Shown here one piece after another: positions 29,101 to 41,100 of a stretch of 64,000 nucleotides of DNA. The stretch's first letter is position 1. The number at the start of each line of letters is the position of its first letter. The translations under genes and the position numbers were made by a program. The notes under the pieces are model-generated. The model had not been told where the DNA came from. It ran no database searches and was given only the letters and a program-made list of their open reading frames with translations. This stretch comes from Progne subis subis (lineage: Eukaryota; Chordata; Aves; Passeriformes; Hirundinidae): contig JAKJHU010000046.1 in the NCBI GenBank assembly GCA_022316685.1, positions 7,043,001-7,107,000 of the forward strand. Reading direction: 5' to 3'.

Positions 29101-32100
29101 GCCAGTAATTATTCTTAAAATAGGCTTTAATTTATGCTCTTTAATCATTCATACATTGTTTTCTAGGATCTAAATGCTGTGGCATTCAGATTTAAAGATA
29201 AGGAACGACCACGAGGTTACACATCAAAGCTTGGAGGAATGTTGCATGTGAGTGGAGGGGGTTGTTTTTGTTTGGTTGTTGTTTTTATAATTACAGTTTA
29301 ACTGTGTTTAATTATCCACTTAATAAACACAGGCATATGTGAAGATCCTTTGCACTTCTTGTATGCTGCACCTTAGTTTTGGCAGTCAATAAGTCACATT
29401 CTGTTCACTCTACCATTTTATACTTCTGTACTTGGCAAAACTGATTATACAGTAAGTGGAGGTGGTATTTGATCTGTTTCAGTGTTTCTTAGGACATACG
29501 TACCTTGCCATTGTGTTTGTCTGGTCTCTAAGTGTTCTCTAGGGAGATATTAGATAAATAATATTTTATTGTAAATATCACAGTGTTGAAATATTGCCGT
29601 AAGCAGAAATGTTGAAATGTTTGTATTAAGATTGCAAATTACAAATGCTTGACTTTATTGATGCGATTGCATATTGGTACTGAAAGAATCATCATGTACC
29701 TTTTACTTCGTCTTTAATACTTCTTGAAAATTCCCTCATTTTGTGTTAATGGAAGATTTAGGGGGATTTGTTGAGGTTTTTTTTTGTCTAGTGAAATTAT
29801 GCAGCTTTTATACATTGCAGCCGTTCTTCATTGCATACCTAATGTCTGCATCTATTCAGAGAAATTTTTGGTTTCTTTGCAGGAATTACTGTTATTGGCT
29901 GTAGACCATTAATCTGTAAAGTCTAAATTTATGTTTAATTTTCAAATTTTCTTTCTGTTTGCTGAAAAGCGTTAGACTTGGCTGAAAACATGTAAATGGG
30001 TATTTAAAGAGCACCTACTTGGCATGCTGTCTCTTACTTTTGTTCTGTCAAATGCCTAAAATCTCTTAACAAATAAGACTTCTGACTTCTGAAGCAGTCT
30101 TTCTATGGCTTCTATTTCTTGGATCATTTCTGATTACAACTGCTGTTTCCAAAAATAATAAAAATCAGGCCAGGAAGTTGCCAGCAGTCTTCCAAAGAAA
30201 AGGGTATTGAATCTGGACTATTTATTTATTTACTTTACTTACTTACTTACTTTTACTGCCTTGCTTTTGCTTTGCTTTGCAGTATGAATGGTAATTTTTG
30301 TTCTGCTTTAGTAGTTAAATGAGCATCAAATTCTGGATCTTTAGCATTTGCATTTGAATTTTTAATAACACAGGTTTGGTTCATTGTCCTTGATCTCCAC
30401 CCCCCCTGCCCTTTCTCTTTTCCAGAATCCTTTATGTGACTTACTCTCTGTTCTGGATGTCATTCCAATGTAAATTTTTGTATAATGTAGATAATCCACA
30501 AAGCCATTTTGTAATAATTCTGATTGAAAAAGAGTACACTTATTTGGCAAAGTACAAATACCCAGTGCTTGTGTCACCTGGTAATTTTCCCTTGGTAAAC
30601 AGGTGTTCATCAAGAAAGTTTTCCTGTCAACCACATTAATCATTTTCAGAAGAGTTTCGGCCTTTTTTAAAGAGAGATTAAAAGAGATTTTCAGTTTGAC
30701 CTTAAATGAAGGATGTTAGCATTAGAAGTGTTTAAATTTTTAATATGCTTTTATATATTGATATATAATTTCTTCTAAATTATTGTAAATAAAAATTAAA
30801 TTATTAGAGAGTCCTAAAACCCCTAGGTTTTTTGTTTTTTATTTTGCTTATTTGTGTTCTGTTTTCCCAGATGCACTCTAGTGAGTAGTTGGTGGTATTT
30901 TATCTTCAGAAATATCCTGCAGGGGTCAGCATTTACCATGTTATTTTTATTTTAATCAAAATACCATTTAAAGGTGGGCGACTTTTATATTGAGACATAA
31001 AATTTTCTAAGAGAGAAGAATGATAAATAAACAGTATGTAAGATTGCCCAATACTTGAAAAATACAATTGCATAGTTAGAGTGCTACTCCCTCTTGTTTA
31101 GTTTTGAGAGAGATTTTAAAACATCCTACACATTCCTAATTTGAAATTACCAAGGTAATACAGATGTAGTGACCAGAAGTGTTTGCTTTTGTTTCCTCTG
31201 CTGAACCATAGCTTTTTCATGCTTTATTTTGTTTAATTCATCTACGTATTTCTCGGCTTTGTTTTTTAGTATTATCCTATAGAAGAAGTATTGGCTGCTG
31301 AATATTTGCTTGAAGAATTCAGGCCTGATTTAATAGAGATGGTACTGGATAAATTGAGACCAGAAAATGTTCGGTAAGTTAAACTGTATTTTAACACAAA
31401 CATTGTAAGAAAGCAGATGAACTAATGGAAACACAAAATCTTAGGTATCTCTTGCAGCTCCAAAGTAAATGTGATTGAAAAATCTTCATTATGCTTCTTT
31501 GTATGAGAAGGTTTTAGATATATGCTAATTTATTTTCAAAGGTTGATGTATTTCAAATAATTATTGGATAAAGTCAGGTAAACTTGAATTATGAACTGTG
31601 TTTGCAAATGTCATGTGGTTCTGGTGTTTCTAGGCATTTGCAAGTAATGATAGAATAAATGGAATTGCCTGATCAGTGACAGTAGTTGCCATAGTAATTA
31701 ATGACCTTTAAAGAAGGGGCTCTATCTCTGTGTGTGGGTGTGCATCTGTGTGTAATGTGTGGGATACTTCAGCTGAAGCTCGACTATGTCAAGAGATTAT
31801 ATTTTGAACAAACAAGTGCTTTAATGAAAATCTCCAGTTCTTTTTCCTAAAGTATTTAATACTTCTCTATTTTGAATGCATTTTTTGTTACTCTACCACC
31901 CAAGTTCTTGAAAATTTGATACTTCTAACATGTAAGTAGTGCTTTTAGTAATTAGCATAGAGAATGTGTAATTACTTGCTGTTTGTTGAAAGCCTAACCA
32001 CATTCCACATGAATGTGAACTTTTAACTGGTTTTAGAATTGCTTACAAGTAATAGGTAAACCTGAGCTGATGTGATTGAGTAAAGAAGCTGCAGGTGTTA

Positions 32101-35100
32101 ATGAGATCCGATGTTTATTATAGCTGCCCTTGGCTTTGAAGCGTAGCTCTTACCATTGCAAGAAAATAGTCAATATTATCTGATTCATGATGTAAATTGG
32201 GTCTTTGTTATTATGCAGAGAACTTCCAAAGCATCTTCTTACTCAAGCATGGAAAAATTGCTGGGGGAAATGAATACAGGTACACACAAGCATAGATTCA
32301 TTATCCTGTCAGATGCTGTTGGATGCTGAAGACCACTCACCACTTTTGTGTTACTCCTGTGGCTTTTGACATTCTTTTGACATTCTTTCCAGCTGTCAGT
32401 ACTTCAGCATGAGACAGCCATAATGAACCTACTTCAGACATTATTAGTGTGAGAAAGGAAAGTGTAGAGAACACTGGTAGAGGGAGAAAATTCAAGTCTA
32501 TAGAATGTGGCCAGAAGCATAAGAAAGTGGTGATGGTTTTTAGAAGGATGTGGGGTGTTTTTTTCAGTTCCATTGCTGTAGGCAGTGTAGGCCCATCTCT
32601 GCACTTTGCAATTCTGCATTCCTCTTTGTCCATTGCTGGAATAAAGGTGGGGGTTGGACAAGAAAAGAACAAGATGAACAGGAATCTAATTTGAGAGGAA
32701 AAAGTAATTCTACTCGACAAATTTAGGTGTAGCATGCTTGAAACATTAGTAACCAAAGAAGATAATAGAGTCCTATGGTATGTATCTTCATATAGTGGTC
32801 TTGTAGGGTTACACCAGTCTTCTCCAGTTTGACAGAGACTTCTGGGTAATGGACATTTTCTCCACCCTTGGTAATTGTGGATTCATTTGAAATAAAAACT
32901 AGATTTTTTTTCAAGATGGAACATATCTAGAACAAATATGAACTGAAGATGAACTCTAGTATGTTAAGCAACTAATAATAGTTTGAGCTTTCAGATAATG
33001 GAGGTAGGTGTTTCAGAATTGGCTATTAGTGATTTCTGTGGGTCTCTATAATTGTGGGCTTTAAATGCCATGTGTCTCACCTTGCATTCTAGCTGGTGCT
33101 TTTTGGATGCTATATGTTAAGTTTAATCTTCCTTCATGACTAATTAGTCTCTTCACTTTACCTGACTTAAGAAACAGATATCATTTAATAGATGAAGAAA
33201 TGTGTCATTTTAAAATTTTGAATAGAAAAGTGCCAAATACTGGGAGAAAAAAAGGACCTTCAGAACTGGAATTAATCTGGTTTTATGGCCTCTTCAGTTA
33301 ACTGTTAAAGAAATTATATATTGTCTTTGTTGCAGGCATTTTAGTAGTCCTTAAAGATAATAAATACAAGTGGGTTACTTCTCTGAAGTGCCCACAGCTA
33401 TGCTGACAGCTGTCCCACTAAGGCTTAAATGTAAATGTGTATGAACTAGAGACTGTCCAGTGACTGATTAAGTGCAGTTGTAGCAGCCAAATTCAGTAAA
33501 GCAGTGCTATTCTAACATGGATGGAATGAGGCCTGCAGGCGGTCTCTAATGATGGAGCAGCAGGCTCACTTTGAGTTTGGGTCAGAGTAATGGGAACTGG
33601 ATTGGTGTTTGTCTTTGTCACAGCTGTACATTCACATCTTAGTTCTCTCCATGTTCAGACTGTTTGTATTCTCAAGAAGTATAACTTAGAAAAAGAAATG
33701 CAAGACATTAGCCCAAATTTAGGATTCCCAAATGTCATGTTGCTTTTTCCTGCTGCCCTAGATGATATCTTTTTTTCAGTGTAGATGCAAAAGTTACGGT
33801 TTTGCTTCTTTGCACCTGCTGTAATACCACTAGAAGCTGATTTTTCTTGGATTTAAAAGTGTAAGTCAGTTTCAGTAGGAGTTAAACTTTTTATTTGGGG
33901 CATCATGTTTAAAGACCTGAGCTAATCAGACTTTCCTATTTTCATTTGATTGAATGAAAATACTAACTTGTGTATAGTACTGTATTCCTTTTAGATACAT
34001 TTTAAGCATGTATCTGTGACATTAGAAGTAGAATGAAATGAACTGCAATTTTAAAACATCTTTTACTTAATGAAGATCCTTCAAAGTATAGTATAATATA
34101 ACAGGGAGTATAATTTTGTAATACCTTTTATTTTAAATTGCTGGCAGGACACATTATCCTTGGGAAGGGGAAACTACTTAAGTATTGCTAAAAGTGATTT
34201 TTATGGTACACTACAAAGATTCAAGAAAGCTGCTGTGGATTTTATTTTTAGTGGGGTCTCTTGAAAGAATGAGTTGAAATTACAGATGTTAATAAAAGGG
34301 TCCATTTGTGTTACAATTTTTTAAAATTGCATCTGTATCTGTGTGAATTTAATGAATTACTGGTTCAGTAGCCTGCTCCCTTCTTTTGTCTGTTCTGAGC
34401 AATTTATAGGCTAATAAAAAACCCTGTGCACATCTGCTTTAAATATCTATATTGTTTGGTTATCCACCATTTACTGTCTGTATGCTCATGTGATATGTAT
34501 GCTCATATTTACCTTTCTGTTCTCCCTTTTAATCAAAGAATTATGTGCCACATCCTAACTTTGCCTGTTGTTTGGCATTGTTTTCCTGGTTTTATGGATT
34601 TTTTTTTATTTTGGTGTCTTGCATACATTCTGTCTTGCAGTGGTTTAGTTGGCATTGATTTGAGTTTTTTCTTTGTATTGTATTTATAATTTCTTTTCCA
34701 TTCACTTATTCTGAGGACCTCTCGGCATAACTATATTGTAGTAACTGCATTCAATGTCTTTTTCAAAACTATAGTTTTTCAGTTATTATTTTCTTAACAA
34801 ACCTTGAGTTTAAAAAGTATGAAATCATACTCACAGATGGAAGTATGCATGTGCTTCCATTTGACTGAGCAATAACAGAAAGTGTTCGTATTCCCCTTCC
34901 ACCCCCCCACACTACTTGTTGCATTTAGTGCCTTGATTTCCCTAGGAGAGAAACTTTTTAAAATGCAAGTATCATTTTTACTTGTTCAAACTGTATGGGG
35001 TTTTGCCAGCCATCTGTGAAGATAAGGGAATAGACTTGGCATGTGTCGCAATCTTAGCTGAAAAATGTAATTTTCCTGTCATTTCCAAGGCATTTTTTCC

Positions 35101-38100
35101 CTTCAACATCTGCAGAATAAATGCTCTTATTAAAATTTAAGAAGATAGTGACTCACCAGATTAAGCAGCTAAAGAACATTTTCCCCTGGAGAGTAAGTGG
35201 GCTTTTTTTCTCTATTGGTAGCTGAAGTGCAGTACTAGTACTGTCCTAGAGGGAAGAAAAATAAAATGAATGCCAAAAATGTTGATAGAGAAATTTCTAA
35301 CTACTGGAATTTCAGAGAATCTCATCAACAAAGTTGTCTCAGTGCAGTTGGTGATGCTCACCCTGAAGGTAAATGTGCTGGAAATGTTTAGGTTTATTTT
35401 TTTTTTGATCTGAGCAACAGTTTTGAAAATCACAATTTGTTCACTTATCTCCCCCCACAAATCCTTTGTAGTAACTTAGTTTTACTGAACCCTTAGAAAT
35501 AACTTGTGCTTCTGCAGTGATCAGGATGCTGCACCTCAGACAAACTCTGTGTAGTTCCCCTTCTCTGGTTTCTCAGGGGCTTTGAGTAGCATGTGTTGCC
35601 TCACATCGGTTTTACTGATGGTTGTGAGGAAACTTAAGAACAAATGTAGGCTTTTGTTTTTTTTGTCTCAGGCATGGTGAGTTATGCATTTGAGATAAAA
35701 GTAATTTCTTCCATTGGAAGAAATAATTTGGAAGACAAAGTTTAAATTAGGTCCAAAAAAAATCAATCCTTTATAAGAATAAATTTACTTTGACACATTC
35801 GTTACTAATGTCACAAATACTGAGTAAGTTTTCTAAGCCTATTACTTTTCCACCTTTAGAACCTTGAATTTTGTTATGGAAATCTGGAGTCTAATAGTTG
35901 ATAATCTTTTGTGGAAGTACATTCATTTTAAAGCACACATTCTCTTCCCCAGTAACACTGTCCCGTGGATTTCTCACTTGTAACTTCAATTTAGATTTCA
36001 GGAGAGTGAAAAACAAGGGAGTATTTAGTAAATATGTATCACATTATAGAAACCATGGTTGTTGGTGAAACTGGGGACTACAGCAGTTTGCCTGTACGAG
36101 AATGTGTATACAGAAGTAACATTTATAGCTTGTTGTGTTCCATATCCATGAAGGGCTCATTTAAGCAGGTCCTATTGAAGACTAGCTGATTGCCTGTCTT
36201 GCTTTCCCAGTGCGTTTCCACACTGTCTAAAAACTTAGGGATTAAAAACTAGTGCTATACAGCACAACAGAGAAATGAAAAGCAAAAGTAATGTTACATA
36301 ATTGGTGACTTTAGAGAAGTATTACAATATATTGAAATACCTGCATGGCATAGTATTTCTACTTGCAGTGCTTCTCTTTTTGTGTCCTGGTCTTAAGTTG
36401 TAATTCTTGGGCAGACAAAATGCCTTTTGATTTGTTTCTGTTGTTGTGGGTATGTTTCTGACAGCTCAAAATGTCAGTAATCATTCCAGTAGTAATTTGG
36501 GATAAAAGGAAGGCAGGAGGATCTCTTGAAGCCGAACGTCTTGAAGAATTACAGTGTTCATTGCCACAGTTTTGTTTTCTGCAGTGTGTAGATTATTTTT
36601 AGTTCTTGAATTTTAGTATGTTCCTGCAGGAAATGTTTGGGTGCTTGGATTGCCACTACTGCTTGAGGATCAGTATGTTGGGGAAGGGTAGGAGGAGGAA
36701 ATGTTGAATAACAGACATATTCTAACTATATATTCTCGCATAAAACATCTCTAACCATATGATTATTGTAATTTTATCAGGATAATTTTTTCGCTTAAGA
36801 CTCTTACTTCTTTTTCTTATTATTATTTATTTACTGCATGAAAGGAGTTGTAGGTTTCTCTGAAATTCTAGGAGGCTTTATGGTTTTTGGTGTTTCTTAG
36901 CAGCATTTAACTGTTGTGGTTTAACCCCACACAGCAGCCAAGCCCCACACAGCCACTCGCTCACCCACCTACCAGTGGGGTCAGGGAGAGAATGGCAAGG
37001 GTAAAAGCTGGAAAACTCGTGGGTTGCGATACAGACAGTTTAATAGGGAAAGCAAAAGAAAAAAAAAATGCACAGCATGGTATCAATTTGCTGCTTCCCA
37101 AGGGCAGGCAGGTGTTCAGCCATGTCCAGGAGAGCAGGTAATCATGCTGCCTTTTTTGATCATTTCAAATTTCTTTGAATGATCATTTCAAATTTCTTTG
37201 AAACATCTAATTACTCTCGAAGCTAACCACTTGCATTGAGTAGTCTTTTGTGTTGTACGCTGTTCAATAGAATTAAAGGAATTTTCTTGGTACCTATCCT
37301 GTAGGCTGCTAACAAAATACTGATAAGTTTGCAATTTTCTTTATTCTGGATTTCCCCTTTTTTGGTGTGTTCTTTAGTTCAGGCAGCACCTGGATGATGC
37401 TCGTAGTCACATGGTTTAGTTTTAGGTTGTTCTGCAAGAAGCAGGGAGTTGAATGTGACATGATCCTTATGAGTCCCTTTCAACTTGAGGTTATCTATGA
37501 TTCTTTGACAGTAGGACTGGAATAAAATTTCTGTAATCAGTATTTTCATGTATTTGGATGTTCATGTAGGTGGTATATAAAATGTAATAGCTTCATCAGT
37601 TTTCTAGAAGATTGCAAGAACTGCCTTCTGTTTTCTGGAACAAACAAAGAGTCTTAAAAATAGAAATTGCATGCACTACTTCTGGTGTGGAACCCCAGGT
37701 TGTAACGCTCTAGGAAAACTGTGACATTAAATGACTGTGATAATCTGATTTCATTGTTAACCTTAGCATGTAGTTCAGTATACTTACATGTGCTCTTGTA
37801 TCCTGTAATTGTCTATGGACTGTGCAGAAATAAAGGTATTCTGGTGATGGAGCAGAAACTCCATCACCAGATTGTCTCAACCTTTTCTCAGACATACTCA
37901 TGCCAAGGCACTTTGTCTCTTTGTTTTCAGAGTTGCAATAGTTTCCAAGTCTTTTGAAGGAAAAACTGATCGAACAGAAGAGTGGTATGGAACGCAGTAC
38001 AAGCAAGAAGCAATTTCTGATGAAGTTATTAAGGCATGTTAAAATTTATAACATTCTAATATCTGCAAATGAAAGTCAGTGGTAAATTCTTCATCTAATT

Positions 38101-41100
38101 TTCCATATAGCTGAAGGGGGAACTTAAATTGGCTGCTCTTCATAGTATGAAAATCATCCAATGGGTCTGTTTAATGTTAAAGGAAGTAAGAATGTTGTAT
38201 TAGTCTTTAGATTTCAAATATTTATTACATAGGATGGATATATTTTAGTGGTTATAAACCATGTTAAGTACAGGGAATGTTTCAGTATTTTTTCTGTAGA
38301 AGATCCCTAATATGCAGTGGCTGCATAAAAATGTAAGCATCAACTTGTAAAAACTTAGAACCCTGTATTATATGTTAATGAACTGATCAGTACCTAAAAA
38401 ATGAATTTCTAAAAACTGTTATGTGTAACTGTTTCTGAAGGTGATTTTTGCAACATAGAAACAAATATGTTTTGCCAGTTAAATGAGATTGTAAAATTCA
38501 AGACTCAAAAAAAGGAGGTGGGCAAACCCTTGTTGAAACTTGTTATAGTTCTAATCTTCTAAGAGGGAATGCCTATAAAGTTTACCTTAGGGCTGAATTG
38601 AACCTTCTGGGTGTGCTCAGAACAGACATTGCATAGGAACACTTCCTTTAGTTTGACCTATGTTCCTGATTAGAATTCTTGGTTAAGTGTTTAGTTTAAG
38701 ATCTTCATTTACAGTTCATGGTAGCAGAAAATATAAGATATAAACACACCTTCCTCTCTACTGTAAACTTTTCAAAATTATTTATCTGTCATCCTCCTTC
38801 TAAGAGCAATTCATCTTGCTGATAGCCTACTCCAAGTTGTTTTCCCTGCTATTTCTCTCTTGCCCTGTTATCTTAATAATATATACACATAAGGTGTGGA
38901 ATGCATTTTAAAATCTTCTGTTTCAGTGTAAAATAAATAAACCCATATATGCTTTAATTAAGCAGAGATTAGCATCGTTTCATTGTTTCTCCTGTTGATC
39001 TAGAAATGGCAAAATGCTGACCTGAATGGGAAATTCAAACTTCCAATGAAGAATGAGTTTATTCCTACAAACTTTGAGATTTTGCCATTGGAAAAAGATG
39101 CAACACAGTACCCTGCCCTTATCAAGGTAAATACTTTCTGTATTTGTCCTGTTTGCTGCCTAACCTTCTGGGAAGTTAGAATTTAATTCCTCTGGTTTTT
39201 AAAATACAGATCAGCTCATATTCCAAAGTATACTAAACAAAAAAAGTACAAAACTACAATATTTTGCTATGAAGACAGTAGAAGTTAATTCTTGCTGAGC
39301 TTTGGATTATGACAAGTTAGTGTTCTTAGGAAATGTGAATCTAGATACAGCTTGAACTCTCTCTGCCCTTTTGAAAGTGGGTCAACAATTGATAAAAATA
39401 GCAATAAAGCTGTTTATTCAGGAGAAGGGTGACTGCCACTCTTATATTTTTTTGACCACTGTTGAGTAAGTCGAGTGTAGACAAGGCTGTTGTTTTGTAA
39501 CTGTGTCTAGAAAATGCTTGTGATTGCATGGAAGAAGTGAGAGAAAAGTCAATTAGTGATCTCAAAATATAGTGAATATATATTCAATATATTGAATATA
39601 TATTCACTATATAAATTGAATACAGCACTTCAAGCAATATGAATTTAAGGGGATAATTCTAACTGGTGATTTGAAGTGGTGAAGAGACCTTTTTTAAAGT
39701 AGTGGCATATATTGCAGTTAAAAGTCAGATGACTTAACAAAACCTCTTTTCTTGACACAGGACACTGCTATGAGCAAATTGTGGTTCAAGCAAGATGACA
39801 AATTTTTTTTGCCAAAAGCTTGTCTCAACTTTGAATTTTTCAGGTATGCAATGTTAAGTATATCACATAAAGTCATCTCCAAAACTTTCTTGTTTATTGG
39901 GAATCTGCATTTTTGCACCAAACACTTTCTTGCATATATTGACACTTTAGAATCTTTGTCCTTACTTTGAATATGTAGTAAGGCTTAGGTGCAGGAAGGC
40001 ACAGTCTAAAATATGCAGTTATTGAGTAGCAAGAAATTTGATCGGCTCTTTCTATGTTAACAAGAAAAGTTTACTGACAAATACTCTTAAACTAAATTTC
40101 CTTTTGTATTTTATTTGCTATTCCTGAAATACACCTGCCAATAGAACCCACTACATATTGCAATATCCCTCTTTAACAATAATTGTGTGTTTTTAAATTA
40201 ATTACTACATCAGACCTATTTTAACATGTGTTTTCTTTATGAAATGCTATTCTGATAATAGTTTTAGGCTCAAATTCTGTTTTCATTTGCATAATGTAAA
40301 TCAGTTTAAAAAGTGCTTAAAATTTTGAGCTTTTACTTAACTGACACCTGTAACTGATTGTACTTTTGTTTTAGAAAAGTATTGTCTGTATTATCAATGA
40401 GTGTTTGATTCTGACCACAAGATGTATGATAAAATGATGTAATGTTAATTCTGGTCTTGCATGACTTTCATCATAGGAAGATAATCTTTCTTTTTTAAGT
40501 GGGCATGGCAGTGATGGGCCTTCTAAACGTTCCTTTCAAGTAATAAATTTCTAACTTTTGAATTTAAAATATACTGCTGTTTTTAAAGGGCAGCTGTTTC
40601 TGTGTTGAACTAATGAAAGCTGGAAAAAAGTTCAGGGACTCTCTTTTTGCCTAATTAAATTATTTGGTGATATTGCTGGAAGGGCCCTTGTGGGGGCTCC
40701 CATAGATGCACTGTTGAATTCTTGAAATTTTTCTTGCAGGATGTTATACAGAAGGGTTTTTTCAGTGTGTGTCATGTCTTTACTGGGTAATAGGTTGCCT
40801 GGGCATTTTCTCTGCATTTTGAAACCGCAGGCCAGATGTTACAACTGTTTCAACTTCAGTGTGTCAGGAAATGGGAACTCTCCATCTCTTACTCAGAGAA
40901 CACAATTGCAGTGATTTGCCTTCTTTTTCATTCTTGATGGCTTTCCCTTGTACTATGTTTGGCCAGAATCCAAAATAGGATTTTACTGATGGACACTGAG
41001 TTTACAGTTGTGGTGGTTTTTAAAATCAATTCAGGTGAACTATAAGTGGTTCAATCTCTTAAAAGTTGGTGAGTGAATAAAAGGTAATAATTTGGTTTAT

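Larger units (their letters stand above)
31374..37930 (+). other. IDE: IDE intron 11
   Basis: Longest downstream intron (6.6 kb). Contains an ERV LTR fragment (36912-37141, minus strand), a 23-bp tandem duplication, a CR1 tail (about 37380-37507) and a 13-bp stem-loop near its 3' end. Elsewhere I recognise nothing; short frames such as 32337-32756 on the minus strand show no similarity. Confidence 0.7.

Noticed and set aside
32337..32756. 139-codon minus-strand frame in IDE intron 11
   Set aside because: Low-complexity hydrophobic/Ser-rich translation, no known motif; consistent with chance in 6.6 kb of intron.
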